A DNA stretch of 64,000 nucleotides from Bacteroidota bacterium (GCA_030679145.1 JAUXTU010000036.1:22480-86479), one strand, 5' to 3'. Positions 10,473-19,116 are shown, counted from the stretch's first letter. Made by a program: numbers and translations. The notes: generated by a model from the sequence alone, not told the origin.

Positions 10473-11600
10473 TTATTTCAACAGATTGAGTTTGATTGTT
10501 TTCATGAAGTTATCCGTTGTAATTCTAGCAAAGTACGTTCCGCTGGATACCGAAGAACCCAAGCCATCTGTTCCATTCCAGTCTACTGTAAAAGTTCCAG
10601 CGGATATCACTTCGTGATCAACTAATTTTTTTATCAACTGGCCTTTTATATCGTACACTTCTACCGCTACTTTTTGTTCGGTTGGGACTGAAAATCTAAT
10701 GGTTGTAGAAGGATTGAATGGATTCGGATAATTCTGATCTAGGGCAAACCCTTCTGGATTGTTATTGGTCTTTTCCATAACAACCTTTGTTGTTTTATGT
10801 GGATCTCCATGGCACGGTTCACAATTCATTTCAGTCATTACATTGTTTTTCACACTTGGTCCGTGACAAGTCAGACATTGTGCAGCATATGCATTACGTG
10901 CATATGTTGCCGTAAACGTAGAAGCAAAATGAGCATTTAATACTTCAACGGTTTTTGCTGCCAGATCACCAGCCAACCGCGCACATCGTTCTTTTCTTTC
11001 AACATCAGCAACCTTTTTACCCGCCATGTTACACCATTGACTTACTGATGCATGACAAATTACACTACCGCTGATTGATTGTGGTAATGCTCCATCAAAT
11101 TTCTTATCAACATATTTTCCGTCGATGGATGCTTGATTGGCAGCATCAGTTGGAAATTTTTCCGATGTCGACCATCCCCATACTTCATTAATCAACTTTC
11201 CTGAGTCAGCCTTTGTTGCAACCAAACTAATGACTGCCGCCGCACCGTTCACCGCGCCACACAATGTTCCCCAACCATTTCCGCCACCTCTGCCAAAAAG
11301 CATAACTTCAATCGGTAACCCGGCCCAAGGATCTGGTGTTTTTTCTGCAAGTAATTGAACGATACCTCCAAAAACTCCGGAAGCACAATCTTTATCAGTC
11401 CAATATAAATGATGTGCCAGAAGTCGAGCCGCTTCGGCATCTAATGTTGTATATGGCCACGGCCACGATGTAACCTTAGGATTTGCCAACATTTGATCAC
11501 TGGTTAATATATTCAATCCTGCAACACCTACTGCTGAACCAACAGCGATTTTTGCTCCGTTTGCTAAAAACGTTTTTCTATCCATTGTAGTATTTTTCAT
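10473..11600 (-). CDS. split-Soret-type multiheme cytochrome / C_GCAxxG_C_C family protein with T9SS sorting domain
   Basis: CASGVFGGIV...GRGGGNGWGTLCGAVNGAAAVISL (C_GCAxxG_C_C-like), two CxxCH heme sites (CLTCH, CEPCH), C-term FALDQNYPNPFNPSTTIRFSV...GTYFARITTDNFMKTIKLNLLK. Confidence 0.75.
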   Translation of the reverse strand: MKNTTMDRKTFLANGAKIAVGSAVGVAGLNILTSDQMLANPKVTSWPWPYTTLDAEAARLLAHHLYWTDKDCASGVFGGIVQLLAEKTPDPWAGLPIEVMLFGRGGGNGWGTLCGAVNGAAAVISLVATKADSGKLINEVWGWSTSEKFPTDAANQASIDGKYVDKKFDGALPQSISGSVICHASVSQWCNMAGKKVADVERKERCARLAGDLAAKTVEVLNAHFASTFTATYARNAYAAQCLTCHGPSVKNNVMTEMNCEPCHGDPHKTTKVVMEKTNNNPEGFALDQNYPNPFNPSTTIRFSVPTEQKVAVEVYDIKGQLIKKLVDHEVISAGTFTVDWNGTDGLGSSVSSGTYFARITTDNFMKTIKLNLLK

Positions 11601-12076
11601 ACATTCCTCTTGAGTTGTAATTGTTGTATTGTTAATTGTAGTTGAGCGATGATTCGTTGTACTTTTTCATCAGGTTTGTTGATCGACAAGAAATATTTGT
11701 ATGCTGGTTCTATATCGCAGTATAACCACAACATACCCAAAGCAAGTTTCCTTTCGTTTTCATCTTTTGTATCAATCGTATTTTCCATATCTAATACTAA
11801 TTGTGGGCATGGACAATTATCAAATATGGGATCAGTATCAATGATGGAATGAATATCCTGCGTGATTACATCAATAAATAAATCTACTGCTCTGGTAATT
11901 GTATGGGTTTGGATATGACAAATGATGAGTTTTTTTTTGATGGCAACACTCAGAGGTTTGTGTGCCAACGCAGTTTCCAATTCTTTCTCTGCTTGAGTGT
12001 AATTACGAGCTAAAAAATATTGATTACCGAGCATCTCATTCATATCTGCCAATCTACGGCAACTATGATGCCTCAA
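11597..12076 (-). CDS. TPR-like protein co-transcribed with split-Soret cytochrome
   Basis: 4-bp overlap with downstream gene; MLGNQYFLARNYTQAEKELETALAHKPLSVAIKKKLIICHI TPR-like helices. Confidence 0.6.
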   Translation of the reverse strand: MRHHSCRRLADMNEMLGNQYFLARNYTQAEKELETALAHKPLSVAIKKKLIICHIQTHTITRAVDLFIDVITQDIHSIIDTDPIFDNCPCPQLVLDMENTIDTKDENERKLALGMLWLYCDIEPAYKYFLSINKPDEKVQRIIAQLQLTIQQLQLKRNV

Positions 12077-12120
12077 TTATTCATTGAATATTTATTGTTT
12101 TAACAAAATGGAAAACGAAA

Positions 12121-12205
12121 TTGCAACACTTTGCAACGGTGCAGATGTATTGTTAGAGAAATGAAAAGAATGGATGTGCAACGTTTTGCAACGAGTGTTG
12201 CAAAA
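12121..12205. promoter_or_regulatory. cluster of five TGCAAC/GTTGCA half-sites with 10-bp spacing
   Basis: TTGCAACacTTTGCAAC (12121, 12131), TGCAACgttTTGCAACgagtGTTGCA (12177, 12187, 12197); TTTTGCAAC-GAGT-GTTGCAAAA is a perfect 9-bp inverted repeat. Confidence 0.6.
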
Positions 12206-12210
12206 TTATG

Positions 12211-13539
12211 CTATTTCTGATCGAGGTCTTTTAATCTTCTGTGAATAGTACTACGGTCAATACCGAGAAGGCGGGCAACTTTCGTTTTGTTCCAATTATT
12301 TTGACGTAGGAGAGAAAGGAGTTTTTCAGTTTTATGATCTTCTTCAATATCTTTGATATCCTTGTGCTCCTCACATCGTTCTAAATTTTGTATGTGAGGG
12401 GGTAGGGAGCATTCACATAAAACATCAGTTCGTTTTGAGCGTACAAAAGCATATTCAATTGCATTTTCAAGTTCGCGGATATTTCCATTCCATTCATATC
12501 TCAATAATATATCCAGCGCTTGCGGAGAAATACTTTGAATTTGTTTGTTGTACCGCTGTGCAAATTTTTTCAAAAAATGTTCCGCAAGAAGCGGTATGTC
12601 CTCTTTGCGTTCGCGCAACGGCGGTACCATTATTGGAATTACATTCAAACGATAGTATAAATCTTGCCGAAAACGGTGATTGAAAATTTCATTCACTAAA
12701 TTCTTGTTTGTTGCCGCAATGACACGAACATTGACTTTTCTGGTCACCGATTCACCAATACGTTCAAATGTTCCCTCCTGAAGAATCCGCAACAATTGAT
12801 TTTGCATTGAAAGCGACATCTCACCAATTTCATCAAGAAAGATCGTCCCGCCATCCGCAATTTCAAATCTCCCAATTCTGTCTTTCATGGCATCGGTAAA
12901 CGAACCCTTTACATGTCCAAATAATTCGGATCCCAACAATGTATCAGGCAAAGCGGCGCAATTGACCTTTATAAAAAGCTGTTCACGGCGTTTGCTTGTT
13001 TTATGAATAGCATCGGCGATTAACTCTTTTCCGGTTCCGGTCTCCCCAAAGATCAATACGGTTGCATCACTCACGGCAATTTGTTCGATCGATTTAAATA
13101 TATTCTTCATTGGTTCAGATTTTCCAATGATGCCGTAAAAATGTGGATGACGGATTAAGTAGTCTTCAAAATCCGTCTTAAAATTTCTTCTGAATGATAT
13201 AATTCCACCTACAGGTTCATCTTTTGCATTTTTTAGCAGAGAAGCGTTAAGTGTAATAGGAATAATAGTGCCATCGTTGCTTTGTAATGTAGATTCAAGA
13301 TCAAGAATATTTTTATTGGAACGAAGTACCTCAGTAATTGGACAACCGATCTCACATCGCTCCGATCTACAAAATGAACGGCATATTTTTCCAATCACCT
13401 CATCTCGTGAAATACCAGTAATGGCGGAAGCTGCTTTGTTGACATATACAATGTGAAATTCTTTATCCACGACATACACTCCCTCTGGAAGTGATTCTAA
13501 AATGCCAATACTGTGTTCGGTAAGAAATGAGTTTTCCAT
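12211..13539 (-). CDS. sigma-54-dependent Fis-family transcriptional regulator with PAS domain
   Basis: PAS region with CRSFCRSERCEIGCP; AAA+ motifs GETGTGKELIADAIH, GSFTDAMKDRIGRFEIADGGTIFLDEIGEM; C-term HTH NNWNKTKVARLLGIDRSTIHRRLKDL; start assigned at MENSFLTEH. Confidence 0.9.
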   Translation of the reverse strand: MENSFLTEHSIGILESLPEGVYVVDKEFHIVYVNKAASAITGISRDEVIGKICRSFCRSERCEIGCPITEVLRSNKNILDLESTLQSNDGTIIPITLNASLLKNAKDEPVGGIISFRRNFKTDFEDYLIRHPHFYGIIGKSEPMKNIFKSIEQIAVSDATVLIFGETGTGKELIADAIHKTSKRREQLFIKVNCAALPDTLLGSELFGHVKGSFTDAMKDRIGRFEIADGGTIFLDEIGEMSLSMQNQLLRILQEGTFERIGESVTRKVNVRVIAATNKNLVNEIFNHRFRQDLYYRLNVIPIMVPPLRERKEDIPLLAEHFLKKFAQRYNKQIQSISPQALDILLRYEWNGNIRELENAIEYAFVRSKRTDVLCECSLPPHIQNLERCEEHKDIKDIEEDHKTEKLLSLLRQNNWNKTKVARLLGIDRSTIHRRLKDLDQK

Positions 13540-13543
13540 AGTG

Positions 13544-14242
13544 TTATGAAATATATAGTAAATATATTCCGCCAAAGATTACCAACAAGCCGCATATCCT
13601 TTTTAGCCAAATCAGAGTTTTTGAAGAATCGCTCCAATTCAAATAACACTGTACTTTGTTTGTCAACGTTCCTGCTCCAACAATTACGGCGCAATGACCG
13701 ACGCCAAACGATAGAAGAAGAAGGACGGAAAGAAGATAATCTGTTTGTGCTGTTTGAAATACAACTCCGAGCACCGGAGCCATATATGCAAATGTGCATG
13801 GACCCAGTGCAATACCAAACAATAATCCGAGTATTAATGCAGCGGGTAATCCCTGTAACAATGTCCGTCGCAGACCGGCGGTATTCCAATCGAATTTTAG
13901 TACATCCAGCAGATATAATCCAACGATAAAAAATATTCCCGCAACAAGATAATTACCGACACTTCCGACATCACCCATCAATCTTCCCATCGAAGCAGTG
14001 ATAACGCCGATAAGCGCAATCGTGATTAATATTCCGACTGCAAAGACTAACGAGATCGTAAAGGTTCGTCGCAAGGATATTTTCCCTTGCGACGCGATAT
14101 AACCGACCACCAGGGGAATACTTGAGAGATGGCATGGCGAAAGTAGAATGCTCAACACTCCCCATCCAAATGAGGCAGCAATTGCTATCCAAAGAGAACC
14201 GGTCATTGCATCATATAATGCGGTGAAGATTGTATCAAACAT
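13544..14242 (-). CDS. cytochrome c biogenesis / thiol-disulfide CcdA (DsbD transmembrane) family protein
   Basis: GVLSILLSPCHLSSIPLVVGYI...GLLFGIALGPCTFAYMAPVLG, multi-TM. Confidence 0.85.
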   Translation of the reverse strand: MFDTIFTALYDAMTGSLWIAIAASFGWGVLSILLSPCHLSSIPLVVGYIASQGKISLRRTFTISLVFAVGILITIALIGVITASMGRLMGDVGSVGNYLVAGIFFIVGLYLLDVLKFDWNTAGLRRTLLQGLPAALILGLLFGIALGPCTFAYMAPVLGVVFQTAQTDYLLSVLLLLSFGVGHCAVIVGAGTLTNKVQCYLNWSDSSKTLIWLKRICGLLVIFGGIYLLYIS

Positions 14243-14243
14243 A

Positions 14244-14639
14244 TCAACTTCCCAGCGTTTTGGGTATCACACCACGCTGCTTGAAGATCTTGTGAATCTC
14301 TTCTTCGGGATAAAATCCTTCGTGACGAAAAAATTCTTTTCCATTTTCATCTAAAAAAACTTGTGTCGGAATTAATCGAATACCGTACTTCTTGGCGAAC
14401 GGTTTTTGTTCTTCGGTCCACACATCATAAAAAACTACTTTAACAGCATCACCGTATTTCTGTTCGATCGCTTTCATTACCGGCTGCATTTTTTTGCAAG
14501 GAATGCAATTGACCGAGCCAAGTTCGATGAATGTGATCGCTGGTTTTACATTTTGCTTTTCTTTTGTTTGTTTTGGTTGAGGAAAGAGAGTGAGTGAAAA
14601 TGTGATAAGTATAACGCTGACTAAATAAATTGATTTCAT
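14244..14639 (-). CDS. secreted thioredoxin-like protein
   Basis: Signal peptide; GSVNCIPCKKMQPVMKAIEQKYGDAVKVVFYDVWTEEQKPFAKKYGIRLIPTQVFLDENGKE. Confidence 0.85.
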   Translation of the reverse strand: MKSIYLVSVILITFSLTLFPQPKQTKEKQNVKPAITFIELGSVNCIPCKKMQPVMKAIEQKYGDAVKVVFYDVWTEEQKPFAKKYGIRLIPTQVFLDENGKEFFRHEGFYPEEEIHKIFKQRGVIPKTLGS

Positions 14640-14642
14640 ATG

Positions 14643-14882
14643 CTATCCTTCATTGATCCACGTGAGTATTTGTTCGTCTTTAGGGATATTGCCGACACTT
14701 TTTACTTTTTCGTTGATGACCAAACCGGGAGTGGAAAGTATTCCATATTTCATAATCTCCATAATATCTTCCACTTTGATAACCATTGCGGGAAGATTAT
14801 TCTTTGCAACGAGTTCTTGCACTTTTGCATTGAGTGTTTTGCATTTAGCGCAGCCTGAACCGAGTATTTTTATTGAGACCAT
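14643..14882 (-). CDS. small redox-active disulfide (MTH895-type thioredoxin-like) protein
   Basis: MVSIKILGSGCAKCKTLNAKVQELV...YGILSTPGLVINEKVKS. Confidence 0.85.
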   Translation of the reverse strand: MVSIKILGSGCAKCKTLNAKVQELVAKNNLPAMVIKVEDIMEIMKYGILSTPGLVINEKVKSVGNIPKDEQILTWINEG

Positions 14883-14896
14883 AGTGTTAGAGTTGA

Positions 14897-15910
14897 TCAG
14901 TAAAGTATATTAAAAATATAACCGACGATAATTATTCCCGAGCCGACAATTCCGACAAACGCAAAAATGAGAGGGAGCTTCAATACTTTTTTGAGGATAA
15001 TTATTTCGGGAAGGGAAAGTCCGATCACAGACATCATAAAAGCCAGCACGGTTCCGAGTGATGCACCTTTTTCAAGCAATACTTGAACAACAGGAATAAT
15101 TCCGGCAGCATTGGAATACATCGGGATGCCGATCAATACCGAAACCGGCACTGACCACCATGCAGATTTTCCCATCAGTGATGCCATAAAATTTTCAGGA
15201 ACATAACCGTGAACACCGGCGCCAACCGCAATACCAATTAAAATATAGATCCATACTTTAGCAACGATCTCCTTCACTGCTTCAATCCCCGCATTGATCC
15301 TGTCGGATACGGTAAGCTGCTCTTCTGCTATTTCTGTTGTGCCGGCTTTAATCGTGTATACCCAATCTTCAACAAACCGTTCTAATTTTAAACGACCGAT
15401 GATATAGCCTGAAATTATTGCGATCAATAATCCGGTAGACATATATAACAAAGCGGTTTTCCATCCGAAGAGTCCGAATAATAACACGAGTGCAACTTCA
15501 TTGATCATTGGTGCTGCAATCAGGAATGAAAATGTCACACCGAGCGGAACTCCCGATTCAACAAAGCCGAGAAAGAGAGGAATTGCGGAACATGAACAGA
15601 ACGGGGTGACGATCCCAAGCGTGCTTGCCATAACGTTGCCGGCAAAATGTTTTTTCCCTCCGAGCATCTTCCGTGTTCGTTCCGGGGAGAAATACGAGCG
15701 GATAATGCCGACAATAAAAACGATCAGCGTCAACAACAGGAGAACTTTGGGGACTTCATAAATAAAAAAATGAATCGCCGAAGTAAGCGGTGCTTCCTTG
15801 TCTAATTGGATCAAAGAATAGACAAGCAGATCGGTCAATCGTTCCAAATTGTTATAGAGTGCTATCCACACTGCAAATAGAATTGTTATAACAATCACTT
15901 TCTTTCTCAT
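14897..15910 (-). CDS. permease (DUF318/ArsP-like, SO_0444 family)
   Basis: GIVTPFCSCSAIPLFLGFVESGVPLGVTFSFLIAAPMINEVALVLL; repeat half VSVLIGIPMYSNAAGIIPVVQVLLEKGASLGTVLAFMMSVIGLSLPEIIILKKVL. Confidence 0.85.
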   Translation of the reverse strand: MRKKVIVITILFAVWIALYNNLERLTDLLVYSLIQLDKEAPLTSAIHFFIYEVPKVLLLLTLIVFIVGIIRSYFSPERTRKMLGGKKHFAGNVMASTLGIVTPFCSCSAIPLFLGFVESGVPLGVTFSFLIAAPMINEVALVLLFGLFGWKTALLYMSTGLLIAIISGYIIGRLKLERFVEDWVYTIKAGTTEIAEEQLTVSDRINAGIEAVKEIVAKVWIYILIGIAVGAGVHGYVPENFMASLMGKSAWWSVPVSVLIGIPMYSNAAGIIPVVQVLLEKGASLGTVLAFMMSVIGLSLPEIIILKKVLKLPLIFAFVGIVGSGIIIVGYIFNILY

Positions 15911-15919
15911 GATACCCTT

Positions 15920-16162
15920 TTATGCTGCATGACTCGTTAACAATTCTTGAATTTGCTCCACCGTCGGCATCCGTCCTTGAACGATGACTTTATTATCAAC
16001 GACAAGTCCCGGAGTACGCATAACGCCGTACGTTGCGATTTGTTGATAGTCCGTTACTTTCTCAATAGCTGCATCAATGTTTAAATTTTTCAATGCATCA
16101 ACGGTGCGCTGCTCCAGTGTTTTGCAATTCATACAGCCTGAACCTAATACTTTAATAATCAT
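15920..16162 (-). CDS. small redox-active disulfide (thioredoxin-like) protein
   Basis: MIIKVLGSGCMNCKTLEQRTVDALKNLNIDAAIEKVTDYQQIATYGVMRTPGLVVDNKVIVQG; start trimmed from 16210. Confidence 0.8.
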   Translation of the reverse strand: MIIKVLGSGCMNCKTLEQRTVDALKNLNIDAAIEKVTDYQQIATYGVMRTPGLVVDNKVIVQGRMPTVEQIQELLTSHAA

Positions 16163-16187
16163 GATAGTTATCCTTTTAATAATTGTT

Positions 16188-16505
16188 TTACGCCTCTTCC
16201 AAAACTTCAACGCCTACTTTTGCTTCCATATGAGCTACGTTTCCGGCAAGATCGAGAATGGCAAAGATACGTTTATCAGAAACTTTATAATTCACCCGTA
16301 AGCCGTCTTTCCATGAAACAACGATACCTTCCTGAACAAGAATTTTCATGTGACGGGAAAGATTTGATTGTTCGAGTTCCAATTCTGGACCAATCTCGCA
16401 ATTGCATTTTGTGCCGTTTTTCAGCAATTCTATGATCCGAATTCTATTGGGATGAGCAAGTGCGGATAAGATATTCGCTTTAAATTCTTCCTGTGTTTTT
16501 TGCAT
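16188..16505 (-). CDS. ArsR-family transcriptional regulator (1)
   Basis: ILSALAHPNRIRIIELLKNGTKCNCEIGPELELEQSNLSRHMKILVQEGIVVSWKDGLRVNYKV. Confidence 0.85.
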   Translation of the reverse strand: MQKTQEEFKANILSALAHPNRIRIIELLKNGTKCNCEIGPELELEQSNLSRHMKILVQEGIVVSWKDGLRVNYKVSDKRIFAILDLAGNVAHMEAKVGVEVLEEA

Positions 16506-16526
16506 TCAACCGTTCTCCATTAATGA

Positions 16527-16550
16527 CTATATGAGTAATCACTCATATAG
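16527..16550. promoter_or_regulatory. perfect palindromic operator upstream of arsR-1
   Basis: CTATATGAGT-AATC-ACTCATATAG, 10-bp arms, directly upstream of arsR-1 start. Confidence 0.75.
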
Positions 16551-16561
16551 CGTGCCAAAAT

Positions 16562-16585
16562 AAATCCCTCAAATGGGAGGGATTT
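16562..16585 (-). terminator. hairpin downstream of acr3
   Basis: AAATCCCTC-AAATGG-GAGGGATTT. Confidence 0.5.
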
Positions 16586-16654
16586 GCTACATTATATAAA
16601 CTGTTTTCTTTGTTTTGGAAATTATCAGGTTGTAGAATCTTATCTGTGAGAATA

Positions 16655-17710
16655 TTAAATCGCTAGTTCAGTGCCAAAATATTTTTTCTTAAAGCGGAGC
16701 GCTACATTAACAAGCAATATCAACACCGGTACTTCAACTAAAGGACCGATCACTGTTGCAAACGCCGCTTGTGAATTTATTCCAAATACGGCAACAGCAA
16801 CAGCGATAGCCAATTCAAAATCGTTACTGCCTGCGGTAAACGCGGTTGTTGTTGTCTTTTCATAACTGTACCCCATTTTTTTCGCAATAAAGAATGTTAC
16901 AAAAAACATTCCTGCAAAATAAAATAAGTATGGGATCGCAACCCGAACGACATCAAGTGGAAGTTCAACGATTTTTTCACCCCTCAGCGAGAACATCACA
17001 AAAATAGTAAACAACAATGCAATCGGGGTAAGAATCGAAATCTTCGGAACGAACTTTTTTTGATACCATTCTTTGTCTTTTATTTTCACTAACGTGGCTC
17101 GCGTTATCATTCCGCCGAAGAAAGGAATACCAAGATAAATAAGTACTGTAACAGCAATTTCCCAAATAGATATTTCTACTAATGTGCCCTGAAATCCAAA
17201 TAAGGGGGGAAGTACAGTGATAAAAACGTAGGCATACACCGAATACAAAAACACTTGAAAGATTGCGTTGAAGGCGACCAATCCGGCTGCAAGTTCGGAA
17301 TCCCCCTTTGCCAAATCATTCCACACCAGTACCATCGCGATACATCGTGCCAATCCGACAAGAATTACACCAATCATCATTTCCGGTTTGTCAGGCAAAA
17401 AAATCATCGCTAAAAAGAACATCACCAACGGACCAACGATCCAATTTTGGATTAACGACAATGAGAGCAATTTTACATTTTTGAAAACAACTGGAAGCTC
17501 TTCATATTTTACTTTTGCAAGAGGCGGATACATCATTAAAATGAGACCGATAGCAATTGGAATATTAGTAGTACCGGAACTCAGTGAATCCCAGAAACCT
17601 GCAATACCGGGAAACAGAGCGCCGGCAGCAACACCAAACGCCATCACAAGAAAAATCCAGAGAGTTAAATAACGGTCAAAGAACGAAAGCTTACCAGATA
17701 TTGTACTCAT
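16655..17710 (-). CDS. acr3: ACR3-family arsenite efflux transporter
   Basis: [91 protein letters not shown]. Confidence 0.92.
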   Translation of the reverse strand: MSTISGKLSFFDRYLTLWIFLVMAFGVAAGALFPGIAGFWDSLSSGTTNIPIAIGLILMMYPPLAKVKYEELPVVFKNVKLLSLSLIQNWIVGPLVMFFLAMIFLPDKPEMMIGVILVGLARCIAMVLVWNDLAKGDSELAAGLVAFNAIFQVFLYSVYAYVFITVLPPLFGFQGTLVEISIWEIAVTVLIYLGIPFFGGMITRATLVKIKDKEWYQKKFVPKISILTPIALLFTIFVMFSLRGEKIVELPLDVVRVAIPYLFYFAGMFFVTFFIAKKMGYSYEKTTTTAFTAGSNDFELAIAVAVAVFGINSQAAFATVIGPLVEVPVLILLVNVALRFKKKYFGTELAI

Positions 17711-18141
17711 AGCGATTCCTTTAAAATATTTTCAGTATAGAAACGATAAAAATCTCTTTTGATTTCATCTCTGACTCTTCTAAACACCGCAATGATTTCT
17801 TCTTCTGTTCCCGTTGCATCAGCAGGATCATCGAAGCCGATATGCAGACGATGTTTAACGTTGCCGAAAAACACCGGACAGCTTTCTTTTGCATTATCGC
17901 AGACGGTGATGACATAATCAAATGATTGAGAAAGAAATTGCTCAACAGTCTTTGGATAATTCTGGCTGAGATCGATTCCAATTTTACTCATCACCTGGAT
18001 TGCTTTGGGATGAACCCGCGATGCCGCCTTTGTTCCGGCAGACAACACTTCTAATGATGGATCGAACGATTTGAGAAAACCTTCCGCCATTTGAGAACGG
18101 CAGGAATTTCCGGTGCAGAGAATAAGGATTCGTTTTTTCAT
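17707..18141 (-). CDS. arsC: arsenate reductase (LMW-phosphatase type)
   Basis: [22 protein letters not shown]...[36 protein letters not shown]; 4-bp overlap with acr3. Confidence 0.92.
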   Translation of the reverse strand: MKKRILILCTGNSCRSQMAEGFLKSFDPSLEVLSAGTKAASRVHPKAIQVMSKIGIDLSQNYPKTVEQFLSQSFDYVITVCDNAKESCPVFFGNVKHRLHIGFDDPADATGTEEEIIAVFRRVRDEIKRDFYRFYTENILKESL

Positions 18142-18163
18142 GGGTTCTGTATTTGTAAAAAAA

Positions 18164-18195
18164 TTGTAGAGACGGATAATTATCCGTCTCTACAA
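18164..18195. repeat. perfect 32-nt palindrome between arsM and arsC
   Basis: TTGTAGAGACGGATAA|TTATCCGTCTCTACAA. Confidence 0.85.
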
Positions 18196-18211
18196 AATAT
18201 ATTGTAATTGG

Positions 18212-19021
18212 TTATGATTTATCAGCATAAACGTTGATACTGAAAATGCCGACATTATTTTTCTTCAGATCGCGTAATTGATCAAGCGAGATGAATTGAA
18301 GAAGGAGATCGTTCGGAAGATGAATTTCTCTCTCCTTTTGTACTGTGATGTTGATAAATCCTGCGTTCTTAATGATATCAAGATATTCATCCATTTGCTG
18401 TGCACCTGCAACACAGCCGGCATACATCACCGCAGCATTTTTTAATCCGGCTGGAAGTTCTCCCTTTAAGACAATGTCAGAGATTGAAAAATGTCCTCCT
18501 GGTTTTATGATGCGGAATGTTTCCACAAACGCTTTCTCTTTGTTTGGAACGAGGTTCATCACGCAATTGCTCACGACAACATCCACGGAATTGTCTTCAA
18601 CAGGCATCTGTTCAATATCACCAAACCGGAATTCAACATTATTGAATTTCAATTTCAACGCATTTGCACGCGCCTTGTTGATCATCGCTTCGGTCATATC
18701 GACACCGATCACTTTTCCGGTGTTTCCCACGATCGATCGTGCGACGAACGCGTCGTTTCCTGCTCCTGAACCGAGATCGACAACCGTATCGCCGGATTTA
18801 ATCTGAGCAAATTCTGTCGGCAGACCGCAGCCCAAGCCCAGATCGGCATCAGCAACATATCCGGGGAGTTTTGCGTAATCTTCCGCCATCACAACAAAAT
18901 CGGAAGAATTGCATCCGCACGTGCTGCCGCAGCAGGATGTTTCGTTCTGTTCTTTTGATTGCAGTGCGATCTCGCCGTATTTTTCCCTAACGAGATCCTT
19001 CAATTCCTGATCGGTGGACAT
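18212..19021 (-). CDS. arsM: arsenite S-adenosylmethyltransferase
   Basis: CCGSTCGC...YVADADLGLGCGLPTEFAQIKSGDTVVDLGSGAGNDAFVAR...VVVSNCVMNLVPNKEKAF...YAGCVAGAQ. Confidence 0.92.
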   Translation of the reverse strand: MSTDQELKDLVREKYGEIALQSKEQNETSCCGSTCGCNSSDFVVMAEDYAKLPGYVADADLGLGCGLPTEFAQIKSGDTVVDLGSGAGNDAFVARSIVGNTGKVIGVDMTEAMINKARANALKLKFNNVEFRFGDIEQMPVEDNSVDVVVSNCVMNLVPNKEKAFVETFRIIKPGGHFSISDIVLKGELPAGLKNAAVMYAGCVAGAQQMDEYLDIIKNAGFINITVQKEREIHLPNDLLLQFISLDQLRDLKKNNVGIFSINVYADKS

Positions 19022-19022
19022 A

Positions 19023-19094
19023 TTACTTTCCTCCTTTGGAAGGAGAGCAGCAATCTGTTCCGCAGCATGGTTCTTTTGTTTCGGTCGCGTTCAT
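19023..19094 (-). CDS. 23-aa Cys-rich microprotein MNATETKEPCCGTDCCSPSKGGK upstream of arsM
   Basis: ATG AAC GCG ACC GAA ACA AAA GAA CCA TGC TGC GGA ACA GAT TGC TGC TCT CCT TCC AAA GGA GGA AAG TAA; preceded by GAGAGGA SD and by the arsR-2 operator; its 3' end carries the AAAGGAGG SD of arsM. Confidence 0.6.
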   Translation of the reverse strand: MNATETKEPCCGTDCCSPSKGGK

Positions 19095-19116
19095 AACGAA
19101 GTCCTCTCTGTATAGT

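Noticed and set aside
12077-12140. Possible -24/-12 sigma-54 promoter within the TTGCAAC repeats (GTTGCAAAGTGTTGC)
   Set aside because: GG/GC spacing is off by one or lacks the TGGCAC element; not convincing without start-site mapping.
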